Below the pieces are notes generated by a model, which did not search any database, was not told where the DNA came from, and saw only the letters and a program-made list of their open reading frames with translations. Position numbers and translations under genes: made by a program. A stretch of 64,000 nt of DNA from JAXMCK01 sp046349395. GTDB taxonomy: Bacteria > Pseudomonadota > Alphaproteobacteria > Geminicoccales > Geminicoccaceae. The first letter of the stretch is position 1, and every line of letters begins with the position of its first letter. Location of the stretch: NCBI GenBank assembly GCA_046349395.1, contig JAXMCK010000003.1, positions 124,001 through 188,000 of the forward strand, read 5' to 3'. Positions 50,675-59,477 of this stretch are shown here, one piece after another.

Positions 50675-51033
50675 CTTCCGGGTCGTCGCCAGAGATCGTA
50701 GGCGAGGACCGCCCAGCCGGCCATGAAGGCGAGGCCGCCGAAGGGGGTGACGATGCCGAGTAGCGTCGGGGCACCGAGGGCCAGCAGATAGAGGCTGCCA
50801 GAGAACAGCACGGCACCGCCGAGAAAGAGGAGCGGGGCCAGGGGTCTCGCGCCCAGGCTCACGGCGAGCAGCGCCGCCAGCGCGTGCCACATCTGGTACT
50901 GGCTGCCGGTGGTCATCAGGCGGGCACCCCGCGGGTCGCCGGCCTCCTCGAAACCGTGCACGCCGAGGGCACCTGCCGCGACCGCCACGAGGCCGAACAG
51001 TGCCGCCGCGACCGCGAGACCACGCTTGTCCAA
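50671..51033 (-). CDS. DUF423 family small membrane protein
   Basis: Inner-membrane protein of 120 aa, DUF423 (YwdK-like), with four helices: AVAAALFGLVAVAAGALGVHG, ALAALLAVSLGARPLAPLLF, AVLFSGSLYLLALGAPTL and GGLAFMAGWAVLAYDLWR. Signature features are GALGVHGFE and the central YQMWHALAALL. Function unknown. TTG 51033 is used as start because GGAGG lies 6 nt upstream and it begins the first helix correctly. Overlaps the end of the convergent lipoprotein gene by 4 bp. Confidence 0.87.
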   Translation of the reverse strand: MDKRGLAVAAALFGLVAVAAGALGVHGFEEAGDPRGARLMTTGSQYQMWHALAALLAVSLGARPLAPLLFLGGAVLFSGSLYLLALGAPTLLGIVTPFGGLAFMAGWAVLAYDLWRRPGS

Positions 51034-51099
51034 GAGCCGTCCTCCCTTGCTCGTCCCGGAGAATCGGCTGTAGGCAGGCGCGCGGCAACGGGGACGGGC

Positions 51100-52107
51100 A
51101 TGACCACGGACGTGGCGGTCGAGGTGTGGCGGGACGGCCAGGTCGAGAGCCGGCACCGCGTGGCGGCGATCGTGGTCGATGCCTCGGACCGACCGGTGCT
51201 GAGCGTGGGCGATGTCGACGCGGTCGTCTTCCCGCGCTCGGCCGTCAAGCCGTTCCAGGCGCTGCCGCTGATCGAGACCGGTGCGGCCGACGCCTACGGT
51301 CTTGGTGATGCCGAGTTGGCGCTGGCCTGCGCCTCGCACAGCGGCATGCCGCTCCATGTCGATCTCGTCGACGCGTGGCTGAGGCGGATCGGCCTCGACG
51401 AGAGCGATCTCGCCTGCGGGCCGCATCTGCCGAGCAACGGCCCGGCTGCGGAAGCGCTGCTGCGGGCCGGCCTGACGCCGCGGCGGGTGCACAACAACTG
51501 CTCCGGCAAGCACACGGGCATGCTGACCGCCTGCCTGCACAATGGCTGGCCGACGGCGGGCTACGAGCGGCCGGACCACCCGCTGCAGGAGGCGATCCGG
51601 CGCGCCCTCACCGAGGTGGCGGGGATCGACGCGCTGTCGGCTCTGGGCATCGACGGCTGCAGCCTGCCGGCACCGGCCATGCCGTTGCGTGCGTTGGCCC
51701 AGGCGGTGGCCAAGCTCGCGGACCCCAGCGACCTGCCGGTGGCGCGTGCGGCGGCCCTGCTGCGGCTCGGCCTCGCCATGCGCGCGCGGCCGGAGCTGGT
51801 GGCGGGACCCGGGCGGTGCACGACCGCGGTGATGCGGGCAGTGCCGGACGTGATCGTGAAGTCGGGGGCCGAGGGTGTGTTCGTGGCAGCGCTCCCCGAG
51901 AAGGGCCTGGGGCTGGCGCTGAAGGTCGAGGACGGCGGGGGCCGGGCCTCGGAGGTGGCACTCGTCGCTTTGCTGGGTGCGATCGGCGCGCTGGAGGGGG
52001 CCGACATCGACGCGCTGCAGCCGCATGGAGCACCACGGCTCACCAATGCCGCCGGCATCGAGGTGGGCCACCTTGCTCCCGCACCCGGATGGCCCAAGGC
52101 CGCGTGA
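51100..52107 (+). CDS. asparaginase (Rhizobium-type, AnsA-like)
   Basis: Member of the thermolabile-asparaginase family first known from Rhizobium etli, hydrolysing L-asparagine to aspartate and ammonia; 335 aa. Motifs: FPRSAVKPFQALPLIETGAA, LACASHSGMPLHVDLVDAWL, RVHNNCSGKHTGML and DGCSLPAPAMPLRALAQAVA. It shares no fold with E. coli-type asparaginases. ATG 51100 follows a short divergent gap from the DUF423 gene. Its end overlaps the rnhB start by 19 bp. The name is from family resemblance; substrate specificity is not certain. Confidence 0.87.
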   Translation: MTTDVAVEVWRDGQVESRHRVAAIVVDASDRPVLSVGDVDAVVFPRSAVKPFQALPLIETGAADAYGLGDAELALACASHSGMPLHVDLVDAWLRRIGLDESDLACGPHLPSNGPAAEALLRAGLTPRRVHNNCSGKHTGMLTACLHNGWPTAGYERPDHPLQEAIRRALTEVAGIDALSALGIDGCSLPAPAMPLRALAQAVAKLADPSDLPVARAAALLRLGLAMRARPELVAGPGRCTTAVMRAVPDVIVKSGAEGVFVAALPEKGLGLALKVEDGGGRASEVALVALLGAIGALEGADIDALQPHGAPRLTNAAGIEVGHLAPAPGWPKAA

Positions 52108-52667
52108 GCGTGCTCGTCGCCGGGGTGGACGAGGTGGGGCGCGGGCCGCTGGCCGGCCCGGTGGTCGCCTGCGCCGTCATTCTGCTGGAGCCGATCGAAG
52201 GCATCGCCGACTCCAAGGCGCTGAAGGCGCAGGAGCGCGAGCGACTGGCGGCGATCATCCGCACGACGGCGCTGGTCGGCCTCGCCGCCGCCTCGGTCGA
52301 GGAGATCGGCCGCCTCAACATCCTGCACGCGTCGTTGCTGGCGATGCGCCGCGCGGTGGCGCGGCTGCCCCGGGTGCCGGCCATGGTGCTGGTGGACGGG
52401 AACCGGCCGCCGGCATTGGGGCTGCCGACGCGCTGCATCGTCGGTGGTGACGCCAGCGAGCCTGCGATCGGGGCGGCGTCGATCGTCGCCAAAGTGGCGC
52501 GCGACCGGCTGATGGCACGGCTGGCGGCGCGCTGGCCAGGCTACGGGTTCGAGCGCAATGCCGGCTACCCGACGCCGGAGCATCAGGCAGCGCTGCGGCG
52601 GCTCGGCCTGACGCCGCATCACCGGCGCGGCTTCGCGCCCTGCGCCCAGCTCGTGCTGGAGGTCTGA
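52089..52667 (+). CDS. rnhB: ribonuclease HII
   Basis: Endonuclease that cuts RNA in RNA-DNA hybrids and removes misincorporated ribonucleotides; 192 aa. Family motifs: GVDEVGRGPLAGPVV (first catalytic Asp-Glu), IADSKAL, VDGNRPPAL and IGAASIVAKVARD. The C-terminus FERNAGYPTPEHQAALRRLG is conserved. ATG 52089 lies within the last 19 bp of the asparaginase gene in another frame. Convergent with dxs, 7 bp apart. Confidence 0.95.
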   Translation: MAQGRVSVLVAGVDEVGRGPLAGPVVACAVILLEPIEGIADSKALKAQERERLAAIIRTTALVGLAAASVEEIGRLNILHASLLAMRRAVARLPRVPAMVLVDGNRPPALGLPTRCIVGGDASEPAIGAASIVAKVARDRLMARLAARWPGYGFERNAGYPTPEHQAALRRLGLTPHHRRGFAPCAQLVLEV

Positions 52668-52674
52668 GCGGGGC

Positions 52675-54603
52675 TCAGGCCGTGCGCTTGGTGACGATCG
52701 CGGCCTTAAGTGCGGACGCCTCGAGGACCGAGAGCGCCTTCGCAACGATCCCGTCGGCGTTGAGACCGGCCTCGGCATACTGGCCGGCCGGCGTCCCGTG
52801 GTCCTGGAAGCGGTCGGGCAGGACGAGGCTGCGCAGCTTCAGCTGGCCGTGGTCGAGCAGGCCGTCCTCCAGCATGAACTGCTGCACATGGCTGCCGAAG
52901 CCGCCGATCGAGCCCTCCTCGATGGTCAGCACCAGCTCGTGGTGGCGCGCCAGCTGGCGGATCAGGTCGTGGTCGAGGGGCTTCGCGAACCGGGCATCGG
53001 CCACGGTCGTGGCCCAGCCCCTGGCGGTCAACTCGTCGGCGGCTTTCAGCGAGTCCTGCAGTCGGGTGCCGAAGCTCAGGATGGCGATGCGGCCGCCGTT
53101 GCGGACGATGCGGCCCTTGCCGATCTCCAGCGGCTGGCCCTGCTCGGGCATGTCGACGCCGACCCCGTCGCCGCGTGGGTAGCGGAAGGCGATGGGGCCC
53201 TCGTCGTAGCGGGCGGCCGTCGCCACCATGTGGACCAGTTCCGCCTCGTCGGCGGCCGCCATGATGACAAAGCCAGGGAGGCAGCCCAGATAGGCGACGT
53301 CGAAGGAGCCCGCATGCGTCGCACCGTCGGCGCCGACGAGCCCTGCGCGGTCGATCGCGAAGCGGACGGGCAGATGCTGGATCGCCACGTCGTGCACGAC
53401 CTGGTCGTAGGCGCGCTGCAGGAAGGTCGAGTAGATGGCGCAGAACGGACGGAAGCCCTCGGTCGCCAGCCCGGCGGCGAAGGTGACGGCGTGCTGCTCG
53501 GCGATGGCGACATCGAAGCAACGCTCGGGGTGCGCCTTCTCGAACAGGTCGAGGCCGGTGCCGGCCGGCATGGCGGCGTTGATGGCGACGATGCGGTCGT
53601 CGCGGTCGGCCTCCTTGATCAGGGCGCGGGCGAAGACCGACGTGTAGGACGGCGCGTTCGACTTCGGCTTGACCTGGGCGCCAGTGATGACGTCGAACTT
53701 GTTCACACCGTGATACTTGTCCGCGGCCGCCTCGGCCGGCGCGTAGCCCTTGCCCTTCTTGGTGACGACATGGATCAGGACCGGCCCGCGGTCGCGGGCG
53801 TCACGGATGTTCTCCAGCACCGGCACCAGCTGGTCGAGATCGTGCCCGTCGAGCGGGCCGACATAGTAGAAGCCCAGCTCCTCGAAGAGGGTGCCGCCGG
53901 TGGCGAGACCGCGGGCATATTCCTCGGCACGCGCCGCCGCCTGCTGGATCCGCTTCGGGAAGGCCTTGGTCATCTGCTTGGCGAGGTCGCGGATGGTCCG
54001 GAACTCGCGGCTCGAAATGACGCGGCTCAGATAGGCGCTCATCGCCCCCACGGGCGGGGCGATGGACATGTCATTGTCGTTGAGGACGACGATCAGCCGG
54101 GCCCGCTCGGCACCGGCATTGTTCATCGCCTCGTAGGCCATGCCGGCGCTGATGGCCCCATCGCCGATGACGGCCACGATGTTGCGGCCGGTGTCGTCGA
54201 GGCGGGCCGCCACGGCCATGCCGAGGCCGGCCGAGATCGAGGTCGAGCTGTGGCCGGCGCCGAACGCGTCGTAGGCGCTCTCGCTGCGCTTGGTGAAGCC
54301 GGAGAGCCCCGCCGGCTGGCGCAGGGTGCGGATTCGGTCGCGGCGCCCGGTGACGATCTTGTGCGGGTAGGCCTGATGGCCGACGTCCCAGATCACCCGG
54401 TCGTGCGGCGTGTCGAAGACATAGTGCAGGGCCACGGTGAGCTCGACCACGCCGAGCCCGGCACCCAGATGACCGCCGGTGACGGAGACCGCATCGACGG
54501 TCTCCTGGCGCAATTCGTCGGCCACCTGACGCAGCTGATCGCGCGAGAGGGCGCGCAGATCCGCCGGCTCCAAGATCTGATCAAGTAACGCGGTCGTTGG
54601 CAT
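52675..54603 (-). CDS. dxs: 1-deoxy-D-xylulose-5-phosphate synthase
   Basis: First enzyme of the MEP isoprenoid pathway: pyruvate + glyceraldehyde-3-phosphate to DXP, TPP-dependent. 642 aa, full length. Motifs: HVGHQ-like WDVGHQAYPHKI; TPP/Mg site GDGAISAGMAYEAMNNAG; transketolase central part AEQHAVTFAAGLA; and DRAGLVGADGATHAG. ATG 54603 has GAGG close upstream. It lies 45 bp after ispA on the same strand, so the two form a unit supplying C15 precursor to the neighbouring hopanoid genes. An xseB gene often accompanies this pair but is not seen. Confidence 0.97.
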   Translation of the reverse strand: MPTTALLDQILEPADLRALSRDQLRQVADELRQETVDAVSVTGGHLGAGLGVVELTVALHYVFDTPHDRVIWDVGHQAYPHKIVTGRRDRIRTLRQPAGLSGFTKRSESAYDAFGAGHSSTSISAGLGMAVAARLDDTGRNIVAVIGDGAISAGMAYEAMNNAGAERARLIVVLNDNDMSIAPPVGAMSAYLSRVISSREFRTIRDLAKQMTKAFPKRIQQAAARAEEYARGLATGGTLFEELGFYYVGPLDGHDLDQLVPVLENIRDARDRGPVLIHVVTKKGKGYAPAEAAADKYHGVNKFDVITGAQVKPKSNAPSYTSVFARALIKEADRDDRIVAINAAMPAGTGLDLFEKAHPERCFDVAIAEQHAVTFAAGLATEGFRPFCAIYSTFLQRAYDQVVHDVAIQHLPVRFAIDRAGLVGADGATHAGSFDVAYLGCLPGFVIMAAADEAELVHMVATAARYDEGPIAFRYPRGDGVGVDMPEQGQPLEIGKGRIVRNGGRIAILSFGTRLQDSLKAADELTARGWATTVADARFAKPLDHDLIRQLARHHELVLTIEEGSIGGFGSHVQQFMLEDGLLDHGQLKLRSLVLPDRFQDHGTPAGQYAEAGLNADGIVAKALSVLEASALKAAIVTKRTA

Positions 54604-54648
54604 GAGCCTCAGCCGAGCAAGAAGAGTATCAATCGTGCAGCTTCGTAG

Positions 54649-55542
54649 TCACGCTGTCCGGTTGATCACGAAGTCGAAAAGCTGACGGAGCAGCGTGGCG
54701 CGGCCACCAAAAATGTCAAGGCGACCCAGGGCGGCGGTCCGGAGCTCCTGCAGGCGCGCCTCCGCACCCGCCTGACCTAGGAGGCTGAGGAAGGTGGCCT
54801 TGCCACGGGCGGCGTCCTGGCCCGCCGTCTTGCCGATCGTGGCACTGTCGCCACCGGCATCGAGCAGATCGTCCTTGATCTGGAAGGCGAGGCCGAGATC
54901 GCGGGCATAGGCGAGCAGGGCCGTCCGTTCGGCGTCGGTGGCGCGGCCGAGGATGCAGCCGGCCTCGACCGAGAAGGCGATCATGGCCCCCGTCTTCTTC
55001 GCCTGCAGCTCGGCGATCGCGTCCAGCTCCAGGGTGCGCTTCTCGGCTTCGAGGTCGAGCTGCTGGCCGCCGCACATGCCGACGGCACCGGCAGCCTGTG
55101 CCAGACCCAGGACGAGGGACACGCGCTCGATAGGGTCGGCCGGCCAGTCGGTGCGGGCCAGGGCCTCGAAGGCCAGGGCCTGGAGCGCGTCGCCGACAAG
55201 GATCGCCGTCGCCTCGTCGAAGGCGACGTGGCAGCTGGGCCGGCCGCGCCGGAGCGGCGAATCGTCCATCGCCGGCAGGTCGTCGTGGACCAGCGAATAG
55301 CTGTGGATCAGCTCGACGGCCGCCCCGACCCGGCGGGAGGCGGCCGGAGCCACGTCGAACAGCATGCCGGTGGCGGCGACGAGGAAGGGCCGTACCCGCT
55401 TGCCCGCCGCCAAGGTCGAGTGGCGCATGGCGGCGAGCAGGCGCTCGGGCGTGCCGTCGAGCGAGTCGAGCAGGCTCTCGAGCTCGCGCTCGGTGGCATC
55501 GGCCACGGTGACCATCGCCGCGGCGAGGACTGTTTCCGGCAC
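54649..55542 (-). CDS. ispA: farnesyl diphosphate synthase (polyprenyl synthetase)
   Basis: Trans-prenyltransferase, 297 aa, condensing isopentenyl diphosphate with DMAPP/GPP. Two Asp-rich motifs are clear: HSYSLVHDDLPAMDD (first, with DDxxxxD spacing) and FQIKDDLLDAGGD (second). Also GKRVRPFLV and GGQQLDLEAE as usual. GTG 55542 is taken as start because GGAG lies 6 nt upstream; TTG 55554 would add four residues. Farnesyl (C15) product is inferred from the length class and from context: the squalene-forming genes hpnC/hpnD lie nearby. Confidence 0.93.
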   Translation of the reverse strand: MPETVLAAAMVTVADATERELESLLDSLDGTPERLLAAMRHSTLAAGKRVRPFLVAATGMLFDVAPAASRRVGAAVELIHSYSLVHDDLPAMDDSPLRRGRPSCHVAFDEATAILVGDALQALAFEALARTDWPADPIERVSLVLGLAQAAGAVGMCGGQQLDLEAEKRTLELDAIAELQAKKTGAMIAFSVEAGCILGRATDAERTALLAYARDLGLAFQIKDDLLDAGGDSATIGKTAGQDAARGKATFLSLLGQAGAEARLQELRTAALGRLDIFGGRATLLRQLFDFVINRTA

Positions 55543-55729
55543 GGTGTTCTCCAAGCATCACACCCGGTCACGAGGTGCGGACTTGCGTCCCCGTGACACT
55601 CGACCGAGGGGCCAAACTGTTGAACTAACTCGGGTCATCGGGCAAGAAGCCCCTGGTGGTGGCAGGATCTCGCGTCCGTTCCGGGCGTAGGTCGATCTTC
55701 GCCTTGTGCTTATCCGGACGCGTGTGCCG

Positions 55730-56863
55730 ATGGGAATTCCTCTTCGCCAGCAGGCTCAGATCGGCTGGTACATCCTGAAGCAGAAACTGGCCGGCCGGCA
55801 GCGCTTTCCCCTGGTGCTGATGCTGGAGCCACTGTTCCGCTGCAATCTCGCCTGTGCCGGGTGCGGCAAGATCGACTATCCGGACGTGATCTTGAACCGG
55901 CGGCTCAGCGTCGAGGAGTGCCTCGCGGCGGTCGACGAGTGCGGGGCGCCGGTGATCTCCATTCCGGGCGGCGAGCCGCTGCTGCACAAGGACATCGCCG
56001 CGATCGTCGCCGGCATCGTGGCGCGGCGGAAGTTCGTCTACCTGTGCACCAACGCGCTCCTGGTCGAGAAGAAGATCGACCAGTTCGTGCCCAGCCCCTA
56101 CCTCGTCTTCTCGATCCATCTCGACGGCCTCAAGGAGCACCACGACAAGGCGGTGTGTCAGGACGGCGTGTTCGACCGGGCCGTATCCGCCATCAGGCTG
56201 CTGAAATCGAAGGGCTTCCGGGTCAACGTGAACGCGACGCTGTTCGACGGCGTGCATCCCGAAGAGGTGGTGAAGTTCCTCGACTACGCAACCGACGAAC
56301 TCCACATCGACGGCATCACGGTCTCGCCGGGCTACGCCTACGAGCGGGCACCGGACCAGCAGCACTTCCTGAACCGGCGGCGGACCAAGGAGCTGTTCCG
56401 CTCGGTGTTCCGTGGCGGCAAGGGCAAGAAGTGGCAGCTCAGCCATTCCGGCCTCTATCTCGACTTCCTCGCCGGCAACCAGACCTACCACTGCCAGCCC
56501 TGGGGCAATCCGACCCGCAACGTCTTCGGCTGGCAGCGGCCCTGTTATCTCCTGGGCGAGGGCTACGCTTCCTCGTTCAAGGAGTTGATGGAAGGGACTG
56601 ACTGGGACCGCTACGGCACCGGCAACTACGAGAAGTGCGCCGACTGCATGGCGCATTGCGGCTACGAGGCGACGGCCGTCACCGACACCATGAAGAAGCC
56701 GTGGAAGGCTCTGGCCGTGGCGTTGAAGGGCATCGACACCGAGCGGCAGATGGCGCCGGAGATCCCCTTGGACCGGCAGCGGCCGGCCGAGCGGGTGCAC
56801 GAGAAGCTGGTGACCCAGGCCGTGGCGAACACGCCGATGACGCCGCGGCGCAAGGCCAGCTAG
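55730..56863 (+). CDS. hpnH: hopanoid biosynthesis radical SAM protein HpnH
   Basis: Radical SAM enzyme that joins an adenosyl group to diploptene, the first step of C35 side-chain (extended hopanoid) synthesis. 377 aa. Cluster motif FRCNLACAGCGK (CxxxCxxC) at about residue 43; GGEPLLH follows; C-terminal Cys-rich segment YEKCADCMAHCGYEA. ATG 55730 is chosen because MGIPLRQQAQIGWYILKQKL matches HpnH N-termini; the frame is open to 55706. Divergent from ispA and convergent with hpnG (4-bp overlap at the ends). Confidence 0.95.
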   Translation: MGIPLRQQAQIGWYILKQKLAGRQRFPLVLMLEPLFRCNLACAGCGKIDYPDVILNRRLSVEECLAAVDECGAPVISIPGGEPLLHKDIAAIVAGIVARRKFVYLCTNALLVEKKIDQFVPSPYLVFSIHLDGLKEHHDKAVCQDGVFDRAVSAIRLLKSKGFRVNVNATLFDGVHPEEVVKFLDYATDELHIDGITVSPGYAYERAPDQQHFLNRRRTKELFRSVFRGGKGKKWQLSHSGLYLDFLAGNQTYHCQPWGNPTRNVFGWQRPCYLLGEGYASSFKELMEGTDWDRYGTGNYEKCADCMAHCGYEATAVTDTMKKPWKALAVALKGIDTERQMAPEIPLDRQRPAERVHEKLVTQAVANTPMTPRRKAS

Positions 56864-57510
56864 CCGGTCCCCGACAGGAGCGGGCCGATCTTCCGCAGGA
56901 CGCGCATGGCCTGCGCGTGATCGCGCCCGAGCGCAACCAGGGCCGGGATTTCCCAGGGGCGGCGCGGTAGGCCGGCGACGATCGCCAGCGGACGCGGCCG
57001 GCCTTCGGGATCCAGGCGTACCAGGGCGCTCGCCGGCAGGTCCCGGTCGGCCGGATCGAGCACGACACGGACGACCGAGAAAGGCAGGCCGGCGGCTCGC
57101 GCCGCCGTCGCCACGTGCTGGCTCTCCATGTCGACGGCCAGAGCGCCGGTGGCTTCGAACAGGGCGCGCTTGGCGGCAGCCAGGGTGATCGGCAGGTCGC
57201 TGCCGAAGATCGCCCCGGTGACGACCGGCACGCCCGTGAAGACGAGATCGGGCACTTTAGCCGGCAGGTCCGTGCCGTCGCGCAGCAGGACCCGGTCGGC
57301 GCGGATCAGATGACCGGGGCGAAGATCACCGCGCAAGCCGCCGGCGACACCGAAGCTGACGAGCGCGGTGGCCCCCGCGGCGATCAGCTCGGCGCAGGCA
57401 GTTCGGGCGCGCTCGGCGTCGGCGGCGGTGATGCGGACCAGACGGCGATCGGGCAGGCAGGCCGCCTCCGCGGCGAGGCCGCAGACGAATCCCGGCCGCT
57501 CAGAACCCAT
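56860..57510 (-). CDS. hpnG: hopanoid-associated phosphorylase HpnG
   Basis: Nucleoside-phosphorylase-fold protein of 216 aa that removes adenine from adenosylhopane to give (phospho)ribosylhopane, acting just after HpnH. Motifs: FGVAGGLRGDLRPGHL (glycine-rich phosphate site) and AVDMESQHVATAARAAGLPF (nucleoside-binding Met-Glu). Its start overlaps the end of shc by 11 bp, so the pair is co-translated; its end overlaps hpnH by 4 bp. Confidence 0.92.
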   Translation of the reverse strand: MGSERPGFVCGLAAEAACLPDRRLVRITAADAERARTACAELIAAGATALVSFGVAGGLRGDLRPGHLIRADRVLLRDGTDLPAKVPDLVFTGVPVVTGAIFGSDLPITLAAAKRALFEATGALAVDMESQHVATAARAAGLPFSVVRVVLDPADRDLPASALVRLDPEGRPRPLAIVAGLPRRPWEIPALVALGRDHAQAMRVLRKIGPLLSGTG

Positions 57511-59452
57511 GCGGGACGCGGTTGAGGCGGCCTTCCTTCAGGTTGCGGTAGCGCGCCAGCGCCATGGTCGGGAAGTAGGCCGCGTAGCCGTGATAGATGA
57601 GGTAGAAGACGCGCGGGAAGCCGACCGCGTTGTAGTGCTTCTCGCGCCAGCGGCCGTCCTCGCGGGGCTCGTTGCAGAGATACTCCACGCCCCGGCGAAC
57701 GGCCTCGCTGTTGACCTCGCCGGCGGCCATCAGGCCCAGGATGGCCCAGGCGGTCTGGCTGGCCGTGCTGGCCTTCACCTCGCCGCGGCGCGAGTTCCAG
57801 TAGGTGGCCCCGTCCTCCCCCCAGCCGCCGTCGGGCTGCTGGAAGCCTTCGAGCCAGCGTACGGCCTTGCGGATCGCCGGGGAGTCCGGGTCCTCGCCGA
57901 CCGCGTTCAGGGCCGTCAGCACCGACCAGGTGCCATAGACGTAGTTGGTGCCCCAGCGGCCGAACCAGGAGCCGTCGGGTTCCTGCTCGTCGAGGAGGTA
58001 GCGCACAGCGGCGTCGACGGCCGGGTGGTTCCGGTCGTAGCCGAGCTGAGCCAGCATGCCGAGGCAGCGGGCCGTGACGTCCGAGGTCGGCGGGTCGAGC
58101 AGGGCGCCGTGATCGGCGAAAGGGATGTGGTTCAGGTAGTAGCAGGTGTTGTCGACGTCGAAGGCACCCCAGCCGCCATTGGCACTCTGCATGCCGAGGA
58201 TCCAGATCTCGGCCCGCTCGATGGCGGCGCGGTAGCGGACCGGATCGGCGCGATGCAGCGCCATGACGACGACGGCGGTGTCGTCGACGTCGGGGTAGTA
58301 GTCGTTGCGATACTGGAACGCCCAGCCGCCCGGCGGCAGGTCGGGGCGGCGCCAGCTCCAGTCGCCCTTCACGTCCAGGATCTGACGGCCGACCAGCCAG
58401 TCGAGGGCGCGTTGCACGGTCTCGCTGTCGCCGGGGAGGCCCGCCTCCAACACGGCGTGGGCGGCGAGACCGGTGTCCCAGATCGGCGACACGCAGGGTT
58501 GCACCCAGGAGCAGTCGGCCTCGTGCACGATGAGGCGGCGGATCGCCTCCTTGGCGGTGACGAGATCCGGCTCGTCCTTGGGATAGCCGAGGGCATCCAT
58601 CGCCATCACGGCATTCGCCATGGCGGGGTAGATCGCACCCAGGCCGTCCTCGCCGTTCAGGCGCTCCTTCACGAACGCCATCGCAGCTGTGACGGCGTTG
58701 CGGCGCAACGTGCTGGGCGAGACGGTGTCGAACAGGCGGACGAACCGGTCGAGCTGGATGAAGAACTCGCCCGTGCGGCTGCCCGTGGCATTGGGGATCG
58801 GGCGGGGCTCCTTGCGCGGGGGCCGGACGAACAGCTCGGCGATGCCGACACGCCGCGGATTACGGGCCTGCGGCTTCAGCGCCATCAGCACGAGCAGCGG
58901 GGCGATGACCGTGCGCGACCAGTACGACACCTTGCTCAGATGGAAGGGTGCCGACTCGGGCAGGAGCACGATCTCGACCGGCATCGCCGGAACGTAGCGC
59001 CAGGCGAGCTGGCCGAAGAGGGCGAGGGCGATGCGGGTGAAGACGTTGCTGGCGAAAGCACCGCCATGGGCCAGGATCGCCTCGCGTGCGCGGCGCATGT
59101 GCAGGTCGTTCGGGTCGTCGCCCGCTAGCTTCAGCGCATAGTAGGCCTTGACGCTGGCGCTGATGTTGAAGTCGCCGTCATGGAACAGGGGCCAGCCGCC
59201 ATGGGTGCCCTGGATACGGCGCAGATAGGCTGCGAGGCGACGCTGCAATGCGGCATCGATCTCATCCAGATAGTGCTCGAGCATGATGTATTCGGCGGCG
59301 ATCGTCGCGTCCGCCTCGAGCTCGAACACCCAGTGGCCGTCGTCGCGCTGCAGGCGCAGCAGGTAGTCCAGGCCGTCGGCGACGGCCATGTCCACCGATC
59401 CGCTGCCGGCCGCCTCGCGCCGCATCACAGCGGCCCGCGCGGTCGCCGTCAT
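57500..59452 (-). CDS. shc: squalene-hopene cyclase
   Basis: Class II terpene cyclase (HpnF) that folds squalene into hopene/hopanol at the inner membrane; 650 aa, full length. The protonating Asp motif DVDDTAV is present at about residue 390, and QW repeats are visible (QEPDGSWFGRWGTNYVYGTW, QQPDGGWGED, QSANGGWGAFDVDNT). The N-terminus contains GLDYLLRLQRDDGHWVFELE. ATG 59452 is used. It lies 25 bp after hpnE on the same strand and overlaps hpnG by 11 bp, all in the hopanoid operon. Confidence 0.96.
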   Translation of the reverse strand: MTATARAAVMRREAAGSGSVDMAVADGLDYLLRLQRDDGHWVFELEADATIAAEYIMLEHYLDEIDAALQRRLAAYLRRIQGTHGGWPLFHDGDFNISASVKAYYALKLAGDDPNDLHMRRAREAILAHGGAFASNVFTRIALALFGQLAWRYVPAMPVEIVLLPESAPFHLSKVSYWSRTVIAPLLVLMALKPQARNPRRVGIAELFVRPPRKEPRPIPNATGSRTGEFFIQLDRFVRLFDTVSPSTLRRNAVTAAMAFVKERLNGEDGLGAIYPAMANAVMAMDALGYPKDEPDLVTAKEAIRRLIVHEADCSWVQPCVSPIWDTGLAAHAVLEAGLPGDSETVQRALDWLVGRQILDVKGDWSWRRPDLPPGGWAFQYRNDYYPDVDDTAVVVMALHRADPVRYRAAIERAEIWILGMQSANGGWGAFDVDNTCYYLNHIPFADHGALLDPPTSDVTARCLGMLAQLGYDRNHPAVDAAVRYLLDEQEPDGSWFGRWGTNYVYGTWSVLTALNAVGEDPDSPAIRKAVRWLEGFQQPDGGWGEDGATYWNSRRGEVKASTASQTAWAILGLMAAGEVNSEAVRRGVEYLCNEPREDGRWREKHYNAVGFPRVFYLIYHGYAAYFPTMALARYRNLKEGRLNRVPHGF

Positions 59453-59477
59453 TCAGAGTCCCCCGCCACCAGCGCCG